A stretch of DNA of 64,000 bases from Streptomyces sp. NBC_00483 (GTDB lineage: Bacteria; Actinomycetota; Actinomycetes; Streptomycetales; Streptomycetaceae): the NCBI RefSeq assembly GCF_036013745.1, contig NZ_CP107880.1, forward strand, positions 4,154,001-4,218,000, read 5' to 3'. The first letter of the stretch is position 1, and each line of letters opens with the position of its first letter. Positions 1-13,395 of this stretch are shown in pieces. The notes below the pieces were generated by a model, which was given only the letters and a program-made list of their open reading frames with translations, did no database searches and was not told the origin of the DNA. The position numbers and the translations under genes are program-made.

Positions 1-3428
<3,428 letters not shown>

Positions 3429-3886
3429 TGTTTCCCCGTCATCGGGGTGACACACACGAGAGCGGAACAGTCGGAGGAATAATCCGACCGTTCACAGCGT
3501 CCTCGCTGTGCGCCTGCCGACCAGAAGGCCTGCAGGACTTTTCAAAGGAACCTCGCCCCAGCAGATGCTGGAGACGGGGTATCAACATATCTGGCGTTGA
3601 TTTTTGGCACGCTGTTGAGTTCTCAAGGAACGGACGCTTCCTTTGTACTCACCCTCTCGGGCTTTCCTCCGGGCGCTTCCCTTCGGTATTTCGTGTTTCC
3701 AACTCTACCAGATCCGTTTTCCGTTCCGTTTCCGGTTCGGATTTCATTTCCGGTGGCCGTTGGAGGGCCTTTGCCTTTCGGCGGTGCCGACTTTATCAGA
3801 AGTTTTGGGCCGGTCTGACCGGCTCAGGGTTTCCGATTAATCGGGAGGGGCTTCTCGAAAGAATTGAATTTCGTGAAGCGAGCTAG

Positions 3887-3915
3887 ATACTAGCCGTTGC
3901 AATCGAACCTGTCGA
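3887..3915 (-). promoter_or_regulatory. rrn promoter, proximal (TCGACA-17-TAGTAT)
   Basis: On the minus strand a -35 element TCGACA (3915-3910) is followed after exactly 17 bp by a -10 element TAGTAT (3892-3887). This is a near-consensus promoter for the principal sigma factor and would start transcription near 3880, toward 16S. Confidence 0.75.
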
Positions 3916-3933
3916 GTTCGGGGCAACTGTTCG

Positions 3934-3962
3934 AATCTACCTCCCCGGTCTGTCCGTGTCAA
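3934..3962 (-). promoter_or_regulatory. rrn promoter, distal (TTGACA-17-TAGATT)
   Basis: A perfect -35 hexamer TTGACA (3962-3957, minus strand) is followed by a 17-bp spacer and TAGATT (3939-3934). It sits 47 bp upstream of the second promoter, giving a tandem arrangement. This is the best match to a housekeeping promoter in the window. Confidence 0.8.
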
Positions 3963-4014
3963 CGGTCTTTCCGGGGCGAAGAGGAGACTAGCAGGTCAGC
4001 GGGGCGCTCGCACA

Positions 4015-5022
4015 TCAGGCGGCCGTGGGCAGCAGCGCACTGCGCTCGTCCGTCGCCACATCGCCCGTTTCGCCCTCACGAACCGCTCGGCCGCCAAGGA
4101 CATAGACGTACGCCAGGAAGGCCAGTTCTGCCGCGATGCCGATGGCGATGCGGGCCCAGGTCGGGAGGCCGGAAGGGGTGACGAAGCCTTCGATGGCCCC
4201 GGAGATGAAGAGGACCAGGGCCAGTCCGATGGCCATGCCGAGGGCCGCGCGGGACTCTTCGGCCAGGGCTGTTCTGCGCGTACGGGGGCCCGGGTCGATC
4301 ACGGTCCATCCGAGGCGGAGGCCGGTACCGGCCGCGACGAAGACCGCGGTCAGTTCGAGCAAGCCGTGCGGGAGGATCAGCCCCAGGAAGGTGTCGAGGC
4401 GGCCGACGGAGGCCATCAGGCCGATGCCCACACCTACGTTGAGCATGTTCTGGAAGAGGATCCACAGGACCGGCAGGCCCAGGAAGATGCCCAGAACCAG
4501 GCACATGGCAGCGGCCTGAGCGTTGTTCGTCCAGACCTGGGCGGCGAACGACGCGGCCGGGTGGCTCGAGTAGTACGTCTCGTACTGCCCTCCGGGGCGG
4601 GTCATCTCGCGGAGCTCGGAGGGGGCTGCGATGGAGGCCTGGACATCGGGGTGGGTGCCGATCCACCAGCCGATGAGGGCGGCTATCGCGGTCGACAGCA
4701 GCGCGGTGGGTACCCACCAGTGGCGCGCCCTGTAGACGGCTGCCGGGAAACCGTGGGTCAAGAAGTGCGTGACGTCGCGCCATGAAGCACGGCGGGTACC
4801 CGTCACCGCACTACGCGCGCGGGCCACGAGTTGGGTGAGGCGGCCGATCACCCGGGGGTCCGGTGCGCTCGACTGGATGAGCGAGAGGTGGGTGGCGGTG
4901 CGCTGGTACAGGGTCACCAGTTCGTCCGCCTCTGTGCCGGTGAGGCGGCGTCGACGGCGCAGCAGGGCGTCCAGTCGGTCCCACTCGGCCCGGTGGGCGG
5001 ACACGAAGACGTCGAGGTCCAT
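4015..5022 (-). CDS. Stage II sporulation protein M-family membrane protein
   Basis: A 335-residue integral membrane protein of the SpoIIM (DUF95) family. The N-terminal ~115 residues are soluble and rich in Arg and Leu. Several hydrophobic segments follow, from about residue 125 to near the end, including the Gly-rich PHGLLELTAVFVAAGTGLRL stretch typical of the family. In Bacillus SpoIIM belongs to an engulfment complex; in actinomycetes the role is not established, so only membership is claimed. The ATG at 5022 is chosen because GAGGAG lies about 11 bp upstream, whereas longer versions read through the divergent RDD gene. The divergent SpoIIM/RDD pairing is also seen in other actinobacteria. 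Confidence 0.85.
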   Translation of the reverse strand: MDLDVFVSAHRAEWDRLDALLRRRRRLTGTEADELVTLYQRTATHLSLIQSSAPDPRVIGRLTQLVARARSAVTGTRRASWRDVTHFLTHGFPAAVYRARHWWVPTALLSTAIAALIGWWIGTHPDVQASIAAPSELREMTRPGGQYETYYSSHPAASFAAQVWTNNAQAAAMCLVLGIFLGLPVLWILFQNMLNVGVGIGLMASVGRLDTFLGLILPHGLLELTAVFVAAGTGLRLGWTVIDPGPRTRRTALAEESRAALGMAIGLALVLFISGAIEGFVTPSGLPTWARIAIGIAAELAFLAYVYVLGGRAVREGETGDVATDERSALLPTAA

Positions 5023-5127
5023 CCGGTCTGCTGCTCCTCGCTTTCCGGCACCTGTACGGCGCGATGGTCCTTCAGCTTGGCAGACTGGCGGTTCCTGGGG
5101 CAGCTCGTTGAAGGGTGGGTGGCCGGC

Positions 5128-6123
5128 GTGAGTGAGCTGGTGACGGGTGAGGCGGTGGCGCTGGAGCTTCGGCCCGCGAAGCTGCCGAGTCGGGCGCTTG
5201 CGGTGCTCATCGATCTGGCGGTGGCGTTCGCCGTCTATATGGCGGTGACCATGGCCTTCGCGGCTGCGACCGCTTCGCTCGACGACGCGGCGGTCGCGGC
5301 CGTCGCGGTGGCGACGTTTCTGTTGGTGCTGGTCGGGATCCCGATCGCCGTGGAGACGATGAGCCATGGGCGGTCGCTGGGGAAGCTCGCGTGCGGGCTG
5401 CGCGTCGTGCGGGACGACGGTGGGCCGATCCGGTTCCGGCATGCGTTGGTGCGGGGGGCCGTCGGGGTCGTGGAGATCCTCATGACCTTCGGGGTCGTGG
5501 CGTGCATCGCTTCGCTCGTGTCCGCGCGGGGCCGGCGGGTCGGGGACGTGTTCGCCGGGACCCTCGTCGTACGGGAAAGGGTGCCGACCGGGCAGTTGGC
5601 GGTCGTGCCGCCTCCCCCGCCGTGGCTGGTGGGAAGGTTCGCCGAGCTGGATCTGTCGGCCGTGCCTGAGGGGCTGTGGCTCGCGGTGCGGCAGTACCTG
5701 ACGCGGATGGGGCAGTTGGATCCGCAGGTGGGGTGGGGGATTGCCGAGCGGCTCGCGGGTGAGCTCGCCGCGCACACGGGGGCGCCTGTGCCGAGTGATG
5801 TGCCGCCTGCCGCGTTCCTGGCGGCCGTGACGCACGAGCGGCAGTCGCGGGAGGCTCAGCGTGCGTTCGGAGCGAGCGCCGCCGCGGGTGGTCAGGCGGC
5901 TTCCGGCGTGGCTGGTGCGGCTCCCGGGCCGTACGGCGGATACACGGAGGCCGCAGGGCCCGTGCCGCCCGCGACTCCCCTCGCTCCTCCTGTTCCTCCG
6001 GCCCCAGCGGCAGGCCCGGCCGGCTCCCCCGCGCAGCGCCCGGGCCCGACCCCGGCCGACAACCCCCCGGCGGGATCCGGGAGTTCGGACCGACCGGCTA
6101 CCGGGTTCGTGCCGCCGGCCTGA
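5128..6123 (+). CDS. RDD-family membrane protein
   Basis: A 331-residue protein. Residues ~10-150 form an RDD domain: an Arg near the first helix (the LPSRALAVLIDL segment), conserved Asp residues, and the GRSLGKLACGLRVV motif after the second helix. A C-terminal Pro/Ala/Gly-rich tail of ~90 residues is probably disordered. The substrate is unknown; RDD proteins have been proposed as small-ion or solute transporters. GTG at 5128 is chosen because GAAGGGTGGG lies just upstream and in-frame translation farther upstream overlaps the SpoIIM gene. The gene is divergent from SpoIIM with about 105 bp between starts, so the promoters must face each other in that gap. Confidence 0.85.
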   Translation: MSELVTGEAVALELRPAKLPSRALAVLIDLAVAFAVYMAVTMAFAAATASLDDAAVAAVAVATFLLVLVGIPIAVETMSHGRSLGKLACGLRVVRDDGGPIRFRHALVRGAVGVVEILMTFGVVACIASLVSARGRRVGDVFAGTLVVRERVPTGQLAVVPPPPPWLVGRFAELDLSAVPEGLWLAVRQYLTRMGQLDPQVGWGIAERLAGELAAHTGAPVPSDVPPAAFLAAVTHERQSREAQRAFGASAAAGGQAASGVAGAAPGPYGGYTEAAGPVPPATPLAPPVPPAPAAGPAGSPAQRPGPTPADNPPAGSGSSDRPATGFVPPA

Positions 6124-6133
6124 GCGCGCGGCG

Positions 6134-6748
6134 TCAGCGGAACGCCGACGGCGGGGTCTCGAGGGCCTCCAGCTCGATGCCGGGGGCCGCGAGGACGACG
6201 TCGCCGCTGATGTGGACCGTCTGCTGCTCCCCCGTGTCCAGGGCTGTGACCTGGTATTCGTCCACGGTCAGAGGTCCGTTGTCAGTGGCGTGTGCTTCGC
6301 TGTTCAGCAAGGTCCAGGACTGGTCCAGAGTGCGCGGCGCAAGGACGGGATCCGTCAGGGCGACGAGGCGGACGCGGGTCGGAGGGGAAGCGGGGGTGAG
6401 ACCGAGCAGACGTGCGGTGGCGATGAGGAACGCGGGGGATGTTCCCGTGAACGCGTGCGCGGGGGCGTTTCCTTCGGTCGCGTGAGTGCCGGTGGGGTCG
6501 GTGCGGACCCATGTGACGCCGTCGATGGCGGCGCCTCTCACCTGCCAGCTCGCCGCATTCAGTTCGAGGCGGATGGGGCGGCCGAGTTCGTCGAGGGCGA
6601 GGTCGATCGAGCCGGCGTGGTCGCCGGAGGGGGTGGTCCGTTGCGCTACATAGCGCCAGCCGGAAGGGCCGGGCGCGCACTGGAAGTGTTCTTCGCCGAG
6701 GGGGGTGTGATCGTGCAGATCGTGGAGCGAATAACGGCCGCGGGGCAT
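6134..6748 (-). CDS. Conserved protein of unknown function
   Basis: A 204-residue soluble protein with no signal peptide or membrane segment; I do not recognise the family. It starts MPRGRYSLHD and is rich in beta-type sequence. The central part (SIDLALDELGRPIRLELNA) looks like a repeated-strand domain. A longer version from 6829 adds 27 mainly Arg-rich residues. ATG at 6748 is preferred because GAGGA precedes it and the extension is basic and low in information. It converges with the RDD gene (10-bp gap), and a strong hairpin separates it from ahcY. Confidence 0.6.
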   Translation of the reverse strand: MPRGRYSLHDLHDHTPLGEEHFQCAPGPSGWRYVAQRTTPSGDHAGSIDLALDELGRPIRLELNAASWQVRGAAIDGVTWVRTDPTGTHATEGNAPAHAFTGTSPAFLIATARLLGLTPASPPTRVRLVALTDPVLAPRTLDQSWTLLNSEAHATDNGPLTVDEYQVTALDTGEQQTVHISGDVVLAAPGIELEALETPPSAFR

Positions 6749-6855
6749 GGCGTTCGTGGAGTCCTCTGTCTGGCCTGGTGACGGCCGCCGTCGGGTGCGG
6801 CGCCGGCGGTCGTCGAAGGACGTGACCACCGTAGCCAGCGGTGTGCGCGGACACG

Positions 6856-6892
6856 GGACAGGCCCCCGACACGGGGGTGCGGGGGCCTGTCC
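6856..6892 (-). terminator. Terminator hairpin downstream of ahcY
   Basis: A perfect 13-bp inverted repeat (GGACAGGCCCCCG at 6856-6868, complement at 6880-6892) with an 11-nt loop, about 80 bp past the ahcY stop. There is no U-tract, as is common for Streptomyces terminators. Confidence 0.65.
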
Positions 6893-6973
6893 TGCGAAGC
6901 GGTCAGCCGACGGGCGGCTGGTGCGCGGTGCCGAGTCGAGTGGTCAGGAGACGAGTGCTCGGCAGGCGCGTGC

Positions 6974-8437
6974 TCAGTAGCGGTAGTGGTCCGGCTTGTA
7001 CGGGCCCTCGACCTCGACGCCGATGTACGAGGCCTGCTCCGGGCGGAGCGTCGTCAGCTTCACGCCGAGCGCGTCCAGGTGGAGGCGGGCGACCTTCTCG
7101 TCCAGGTGCTTGGGCAGCACGTACACGCCGGTCGGGTACTCGGACTGCTTGGTGAAGAGCTCGATCTGGGCCAGCGTCTGGTCCGCGAACGAGTTGGACA
7201 TCACGAAGGACGGGTGGCCCGTCGCGTTGCCCAGGTTCAGCAGGCGGCCCTCGGAGAGCACGATGAGGACCTTGCCGTCGGGGAACGTCCAGGTGTGGAC
7301 CTGCGGCTTGACCTCGTCCTTGACGATGCCGTCGATCTTCGCCAGGCCCGCCATGTCGATCTCGTTGTCGAAGTGGCCGATGTTCCCGACGATCGCCTGG
7401 TGCTTCATCTTGGCCATGTCGCTGGCCATGATGATGTCCTTGTTGCCGGTCGTCGTGACAAAGATGTCGACCTTGTCGACGACCTCGTCGAGCGTCGCGA
7501 CCTGGAAGCCGTCCATCGCCGCCTGCAGCGCGCAGATCGGGTCGACCTCGGTGACGATGACGCGGGCGCCCTGGCCGCGCAGCGACTCCGCGCAGCCCTT
7601 GCCCACGTCGCCGTAGCCGCAGACGAGGGCGGTCTTGCCGCCGATGAGGACGTCGGTGGCGCGGTTGATGCCGTCGACGAGCGAGTGGCGGCAGCCGTAC
7701 TTGTTGTCGAACTTCGACTTGGTCACGGCGTCGTTCACGTTGATCGCCGGGAACAGGAGGTCGCCGTCACGCTGCATCTCGTACAGGCGGTGGACGCCGG
7801 TCGTGGTCTCCTCGGTGACGCCGCGGATCTCGGAGGAGAGCTGGGTCCACTTCTGCGAACCGTTCGAGATCGTGCGGTTCAGGAGCTGGAGGATGACGCG
7901 GTGCTCGTCGGACTCGGCGGTGTCGACCGAGGGGACCTTGCCGTCCTTCTCGTACTCGACGCCCTTGTGGACGAGGAGGGTGGCGTCACCACCGTCGTCG
8001 AGGATCATGTTCGGGCCGCCGGTGGGGGTGTTCGGCCAGGTCAGAGCCTGCTCCGTGCACCACCAGTACTCCTCCAGCGTCTCGCCCTTCCAGGCGAAGA
8101 CCGGGATGCCCTGGGGGTTGTCCGGCGTGCCGTTCGGGCCGACGGCGATGGCCGCGGCGGCGTGGTCCTGCGTGGAGAAGATGTTGCAGGAGGCCCAGCG
8201 GACCTCGGCGCCGAGCGCGACGAGGGTCTCGATGAGGACGGCCGTCTGGACCGTCATGTGGAGGGAGCCGGTGACGCGGGCACCCGCGAGGGGCTGGGCG
8301 TCGGCGTACTCCTTGCGGATCGCCATGAGGCCGGGCATCTCGTGCTCGGCGAGGGTGATCTCCTTGCGGCCGAAGGCGGCGAGGGAGAGGTCGGCGACCT
8401 TGAAGTCCTGGTCCTGTCGGTTGGCGACAGAAGTCAT
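6974..8437 (-). CDS. ahcY: Adenosylhomocysteinase (SAH hydrolase)
   Basis: A 487-residue cytosolic enzyme that reversibly hydrolyses S-adenosylhomocysteine to adenosine and homocysteine, removing the inhibitory product of SAM-dependent methylation. The NAD-binding glycine motif GYGDVGKG is at residues 274-281. Residues ~160-207 form the extra insertion typical of the long bacterial form, and the C-terminus is the family-typical KPDHYRY. ATG at 8437 has GAGGAG about 10 bp upstream and is followed by [11 protein letters not shown] much longer in-frame extension is antisense to the PTS gene and is rejected. It is divergent from the PTS gene. I looked for an SAH riboswitch in the leader and saw no convincing match. 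Confidence 0.97.
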   Translation of the reverse strand: MTSVANRQDQDFKVADLSLAAFGRKEITLAEHEMPGLMAIRKEYADAQPLAGARVTGSLHMTVQTAVLIETLVALGAEVRWASCNIFSTQDHAAAAIAVGPNGTPDNPQGIPVFAWKGETLEEYWWCTEQALTWPNTPTGGPNMILDDGGDATLLVHKGVEYEKDGKVPSVDTAESDEHRVILQLLNRTISNGSQKWTQLSSEIRGVTEETTTGVHRLYEMQRDGDLLFPAINVNDAVTKSKFDNKYGCRHSLVDGINRATDVLIGGKTALVCGYGDVGKGCAESLRGQGARVIVTEVDPICALQAAMDGFQVATLDEVVDKVDIFVTTTGNKDIIMASDMAKMKHQAIVGNIGHFDNEIDMAGLAKIDGIVKDEVKPQVHTWTFPDGKVLIVLSEGRLLNLGNATGHPSFVMSNSFADQTLAQIELFTKQSEYPTGVYVLPKHLDEKVARLHLDALGVKLTTLRPEQASYIGVEVEGPYKPDHYRY

Positions 8438-8884
8438 AAGTGAGCTGCTCCTCGGTGCTGTTGCAGTCGGTCGAGGTGGGCTGACGCGCCTGTCCACGGT
8501 ATGGGCATGCGCGCATGGAGCTGACCTGCGGCGTCCTGGGACACAAGTGTCCCCTGGCGCTCGCAGCGCAGTCCGTCGGAGGCCCTCTCTCCCTCGGCCG
8601 ACCCGGCGTACGGGCCGCCCGACCGCCATCAGCAGCGACGTCTGGCTCGGTACAAAGCTACACCGATCGGCCCAGCCGAACCCACCCCGCCTCTCGATCC
8701 GGTCGGGCGCGTTCCGGACCGGGCCTCCTGGGAGGGATGGGCGAGGAATAAATAGGGAGACATGACGACGGACTACTGGATCAGGGACCTTTGAACTGTC
8801 GACTCTGTGCGTATGTGTTGCACCATGCTGGGAGAGCGGCAAAGATTTGCGCGCTCTTGCACGGAACGCTTGAAGGAGAGCCAC
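8438..8884. promoter_or_regulatory. Divergent intergenic region ahcY / PTS gene
   Basis: A gap of 447 bp between the two starts. No supported protein gene lies in it. It must contain the ahcY promoter (leftward) and the PTS promoter (rightward). A TTGAAC hexamer at 8791-8796 is a possible -35 for the PTS gene, but its -10 is unclear. A relatively AT-rich patch with AATAAATAGG lies at 8747-8756. The palindrome just upstream of the PTS ribosome-binding site is listed separately. Confidence 0.6.
8833..8857 (+). promoter_or_regulatory. Palindrome in PTS gene leader (candidate operator or hairpin)
   Basis: The 25 bp read AGAGCG-GCAAA-GA-TTTGC-G-CGCTCT, a palindrome with a single unpaired base, ending 28 bp before the GTG start. 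It could be a repressor operator or an RNA hairpin preceding the AAGGAG ribosome-binding site. No regulator gene lies next to it. Confidence 0.5.
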
Positions 8885-11017
8885 GTGACCAGTCCGGCCG
8901 ACCCCCACGCGGGCGGAGGGGCCGTCGAGCAGCAGAAGAAGTTGAAGCTGCTCGCGGTGACCGCATGTCCGACCGGCATCGCGCACACCTACATGGCGGC
9001 GGAGAAGCTGCAGCAGGCAGCGGATGCCGCAGGTATCGACATGAAGGTGGAGACGCAAGGGTCCATCGGGGCCGAGAATGTCCTGACCGACAACGATGTC
9101 AAAGCCGCCGACGGCATCATCATCGCCGCCGACAAGGACGTCGACCGCGCCCGGTTCGCCGGTAAGCGGGTGCTGTCGGTCGGCGTGTCGGAGGGCATCA
9201 GCCACCCCGAGCAGCTGATCGAGCGAGTGCAGAGCGCGCCCGTGGCCGGCTCGGAGGGCGGTGGTGCGCAAGAGGCCGCGGCGTCCGGCGGCAAGGAGCG
9301 CAGCGCGGCGTACAAGGCGCTGATGAACGGCGTCAGCTTCATGATCCCGTTCGTCGTCGTCGGCGGTCTGCTGATCGCCGTCTCGCTGGCGATCGGCGGT
9401 CACGCGACGCCCGACGGCATCCAGATCCCCAAGGACACGTTCTGGTTCAACGTCAACGCGCTCGGCACGCTCGGCTTCAAGCTGATGCTGCCGATCTTCT
9501 CCGGCTATATCGCCTACGCGCTCGGTGACCGGCCCGCGCTCGTGCCGGGCATGATCGGTGGCTTCCTCGCCGCCGACGCCAGCATCTACGGCTCCGACGC
9601 CAACGCCGGCTTCCTCGGCGCCATCGTGACCGGTTTCCTCGCGGGCTACATCGTCATCGCGATCAGGAAGATCAAGGTCCCGAAGGCCATCCAGCCGATC
9701 ATGCCGATCATCGTGGTCCCGATCGCGTCCACGCTGGCCGTCGGTCTCGCCTTCATCTACATCCTCGGCGGGCCGATCTCCTGGGTGTTCACGCACCTCA
9801 CCGACTTCCTCGGCGGGATGACCGGGTCGAGCGCGGTGCTGCTCGGTGCGCTCATCGGTCTGATGATCGCGTTCGACATGGGCGGCCCGGTCAACAAGAC
9901 CGCGTTCCTGTTCGCCGTCGGGCTGATCGGGACGAACAACGCCGTCATGGGTATGGCCGCCGCGGCCATCCCGGTCATGCCGCTCGGCCAGGGCCTGGCC
10001 ACGATGATCCGCCGCAAGCTCTACACGGACGCGGAACGCGAGGCAGGTATCGCGGCGCTGTTCATGGGCTGTTTCGGCATCTCCGAAGGTGCCATCCCGT
10101 TCGCGGCGGCACGTCCGGCGCAGGTCATCCCGGCGAACATGCTGGGTGGCGCGGTCGCCGGTGCGATCGCCGGTATCGCCGGGGTCGAGGACTCCGTGCC
10201 GCACGGCGGTCCGATCGTCGCGGTGTTCGGCGCGATCAGCGGGCTTGCCTGGTTCTTCATCGCGATCGTCGCGGGCACCGTGATCACCGCCGTGACGACG
10301 AACGCGCTCGTCGGCGTGAGCAACCGCCGCGCCGCCGCCAAGCAGGCCGCGGCCGACTCCGCGAAGCCTGCTGAGGCCGTCGCGGCCGGTGCCACTCCGG
10401 CCGTCGCCGCCGAGAGCGCGCCGGAGCCGGCCCACGCCACAGCGTCGGTCGCCTCCGCGTCCGCTTCCGCCTCGCTCCAGGCGGCCACGGCGAGTGCCAC
10501 CGCCTCCGGCGCCGCCGAGGCCGAGGAGGCGTCCGCCGCGGCGGACGAGGCCGCGGAACCCGAGGTCCTCTCCGGCTACCTCACCGACGAGACCGTCAAG
10601 GTCCAACTGGACGCGCAGGACAAGGAAGCGGCCATCCGCGAGATGGCGGGCCTCGCCGCCGGTACCGGCAAGGTCGCCGACATGGAAGAGCTCGTACAGA
10701 CCGCGCTGCGGCGCGAGGAGCAGGGCACGACCGGGCTCGGCGAGGAGATCGCCATCCCGCACGCCAAGACGGACGCGGTGACCGCTCCGGTCGTCTGCTT
10801 CGCGCGGTCCGACGAGGGCATCGAGTGGGGCTCGCTCGACGGCACGAAGGCCAGGCTCGTCTTCATGATCTCGGTGCCGGAGGCCGCCGCGGGCGACGAG
10901 CACCTGCGGATCCTGGCGCTGCTCTCGCGGAAGCTGATGGACACGGACTTCCGGGCGCGGCTGCAGGCGGCGCCGGACGAGGCCGCGATCCTGCGGGTGC
11001 TGGCCGAGGTTCAGTAA
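8885..11017 (+). CDS. Fructose-type PTS permease, EIIB-EIIC-EIIA fusion
   Basis: A 710-residue phosphotransferase-system permease that would import and phosphorylate a sugar using HPr~P. Order of parts: EIIB at ~20-115 with phosphorylatable Cys28 in the ACPTGIAHT loop; membrane EIIC at ~135-480 with many hydrophobic helices; an Ala/Ser-rich linker at ~480-570; EIIA at ~575-710 with active-site His626 in AIPHAKT. Fructose-family EII proteins are usually A-B-C or B-C, so this order is uncommon. No 1-phosphofructokinase or regulator gene adjoins it, unlike typical fruRKA operons; manA is nearby. GTG at 8885 follows AAGGAG at ideal spacing. Substrate (fructose, mannose or a related sugar) is inferred, not shown. 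Confidence 0.9.
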   Translation: MTSPADPHAGGGAVEQQKKLKLLAVTACPTGIAHTYMAAEKLQQAADAAGIDMKVETQGSIGAENVLTDNDVKAADGIIIAADKDVDRARFAGKRVLSVGVSEGISHPEQLIERVQSAPVAGSEGGGAQEAAASGGKERSAAYKALMNGVSFMIPFVVVGGLLIAVSLAIGGHATPDGIQIPKDTFWFNVNALGTLGFKLMLPIFSGYIAYALGDRPALVPGMIGGFLAADASIYGSDANAGFLGAIVTGFLAGYIVIAIRKIKVPKAIQPIMPIIVVPIASTLAVGLAFIYILGGPISWVFTHLTDFLGGMTGSSAVLLGALIGLMIAFDMGGPVNKTAFLFAVGLIGTNNAVMGMAAAAIPVMPLGQGLATMIRRKLYTDAEREAGIAALFMGCFGISEGAIPFAAARPAQVIPANMLGGAVAGAIAGIAGVEDSVPHGGPIVAVFGAISGLAWFFIAIVAGTVITAVTTNALVGVSNRRAAAKQAAADSAKPAEAVAAGATPAVAAESAPEPAHATASVASASASASLQAATASATASGAAEAEEASAAADEAAEPEVLSGYLTDETVKVQLDAQDKEAAIREMAGLAAGTGKVADMEELVQTALRREEQGTTGLGEEIAIPHAKTDAVTAPVVCFARSDEGIEWGSLDGTKARLVFMISVPEAAAGDEHLRILALLSRKLMDTDFRARLQAAPDEAAILRVLAEVQ

Positions 11018-11031
11018 CCGAACCAGGTGTC

Positions 11032-11080
11032 TACGTAGATGGGGCCCAGCCGAGATTCTCGGCTGGGCCCCATCTACGTA
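11032..11080. terminator. Very strong bidirectional hairpin between PTS and CDF genes
   Basis: A perfect 23-bp inverted repeat (arms 11032-11054 and 11058-11080) with a 3-nt loop, located between two convergent genes. It has no T-run on either side. It is best read as a shared terminator or mRNA 3'-end stabiliser. Confidence 0.75.
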
Positions 11081-11084
11081 AGGA

Positions 11085-12088
<1,004 letters not shown>

Positions 12089-12120
12089 GTCGTTCCTGGT
12101 GTCCTTTCGAGGTTCTACGT

Positions 12121-12161
12121 ACGTCCCGTGCGCGGTGGGTCATTGTTGCAGCACGGGACGT
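12121..12161 (-). terminator. Hairpin between manA and the CDF gene
   Basis: Perfect 11-bp inverted repeat ACGTCCCGTGC (12121-12131) and its complement (12151-12161) with a 19-nt loop, just past the manA stop. It may attenuate transcription from manA into the CDF gene. Confidence 0.55.
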
Positions 12162-12173
12162 CGCAGGTGCCTC

Positions 12174-13325
12174 TCAGGCCACCACGGTCGCACGGAAAAC
12201 CGTGCCGGATCCGGACACATTCACCTTTTCACCCGCCGGAACGAAGGCCGACTCGCCGGGCGCGAGCGCGAGCTCGCCGGCCCGGACGGTGCCCGCCGTG
12301 CACAGCAGGACCTGCGGCGTCGCGGCCGTCAGGTCGTGGTCCGCGCCCCCCTCGGGCAGGACGAAGCGCGAAAGGCGGAACTCGTCGATGGGGGTGTCGT
12401 AGACCTCTTCGCCCTCCGGAGACGCCTCGGGGCGCAGCACGCCGGGGTCGGTGGCCTCGAAGCGGACGATGCGCAGCAGCTCCGGCACGTCGACGTGCTT
12501 GGGGGTGAGTCCGCAGCGCAGCACGTTGTCCGAGTTGGCCATGATCTCGACGCCGAGGCCGTTGAGGTAGGCGTGCGGGACGCCGGCGCCGAGGAACAGG
12601 GCCTCGCCGGGCTGCAGTTGGACGTAGTTGAGCAGCATCGCCGCGATGACGCCCGGGTCGCCGGGGTAGTGGTGGGCGATGCCCGCGTACGGCTCGTAGG
12701 CGCCGCCGATGCGCTGGGCGGCGGCCGTGGCGTCGGCGACGGTCCGCTCCATCTCCCCCGGATCGGCGCTCAGTACGGCGGTGAGGACCTCGCGCAGCGC
12801 CGCCTCTTCGGGGTGGGCGCGCAGCAGATCGGCGTACGGCTTGAGGCTGTCGACGCCGAGACCTTCGAGGAGTTGGGCGGCTTCCTCGGGCGCGCGGAAA
12901 CCGCACAGGCCGTCGAACGGCGTGAGCGCGCAGATCAGTTCGGGCTTGTGGTTGGCGTCCTTGTAGTTGCGGTGCGGGGCATCGATCGGGACGCCGCGCC
13001 GCTCCTCGTCCTCGTAACCCTCCTTCGCCTGCTGGAGGTTGGGGTGCACCTGGAGGGAGAGGGGCGCGCCCGCGGCGAGCAGCTTGAGGAGGAACGGGAG
13101 GCGGGGGCCGAACTTTTCGACGGCGGCGTCGCCCAGTTCGTCGGCCGGGTGCGCGTCGATGACCTCGTTCAGCGGGCCGCGCTCGGTACGCGAGGGGGCG
13201 CCCGGGTGCGCGCCCATCCACATCTCCGCCTGCGGTTCACCGGTCGGGCTTACGCCGATGAGCTGCGGGATGGCGGTGGTGGAGCCCCAGGCGTAGGGGC
13301 GGATGGTGTTGGTGAGGCGGTCCAT
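12174..13325 (-). CDS. manA: Mannose-6-phosphate isomerase, class I
   Basis: A 383-residue zinc enzyme interconverting fructose-6-phosphate and mannose-6-phosphate in the cytosol. Class I metal ligands are visible: Gln92 and His94 in LQVHP, Glu129 in NHKPEL, and His251 in GVPHAY. The start ATG at 13325 gives the typical MDRLTNTIRPYAWGS N-terminus. It lies downstream of the SIS-domain gene (70-bp gap) and upstream of CDF, all leftward. Together with manB and the nucleotidyltransferase at ~30 kb it supplies GDP-mannose for glycosylation. Confidence 0.96.
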   Translation of the reverse strand: MDRLTNTIRPYAWGSTTAIPQLIGVSPTGEPQAEMWMGAHPGAPSRTERGPLNEVIDAHPADELGDAAVEKFGPRLPFLLKLLAAGAPLSLQVHPNLQQAKEGYEDEERRGVPIDAPHRNYKDANHKPELICALTPFDGLCGFRAPEEAAQLLEGLGVDSLKPYADLLRAHPEEAALREVLTAVLSADPGEMERTVADATAAAQRIGGAYEPYAGIAHHYPGDPGVIAAMLLNYVQLQPGEALFLGAGVPHAYLNGLGVEIMANSDNVLRCGLTPKHVDVPELLRIVRFEATDPGVLRPEASPEGEEVYDTPIDEFRLSRFVLPEGGADHDLTAATPQVLLCTAGTVRAGELALAPGESAFVPAGEKVNVSGSGTVFRATVVA

Positions 13326-13395
13326 GAGGCTTTCTTTCGATACGCGGTCCGGGCGGACGACAAAGATTGTTCTGAAGCTGATTGTTCTGAAGCTG

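Larger units (their letters stand above)
3429..4014 (-). promoter_or_regulatory. rRNA operon leader and promoter region
   Basis: This 586-bp gene-free region upstream of 16S holds the rrn promoters and precursor leader. Near 3610-3640 the minus strand reads TTGAGAACTCAACAGCGTGC, the usual leader processing / antitermination segment. Besides the two strong promoters listed separately, weaker -10-like hexamers on the minus strand (TAAAGT near 3793-3798, TAGAGT near 3705-3710) could be further tandem promoters, as is known for Streptomyces rrn operons. The block from 3690 to 3870 is less GC-rich than its surroundings. Confidence 0.8.

Noticed and set aside
5838..6781. Plus-strand frame continuing past the RDD gene
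   Set aside because: It overlaps the better supported minus-strand gene 6134-6748 and has shadow composition.
8438..8560. Possible SAH riboswitch upstream of ahcY
   Set aside because: The GAGGAG...GC sequence present is simply the ribosome-binding site; the other conserved stems are missing.
8438..10903. Long in-frame upstream extension of ahcY
   Set aside because: It is antisense to the PTS permease, rich in Arg/Gly/Asp shadows, and precedes a well-supported ATG with a ribosome-binding site.
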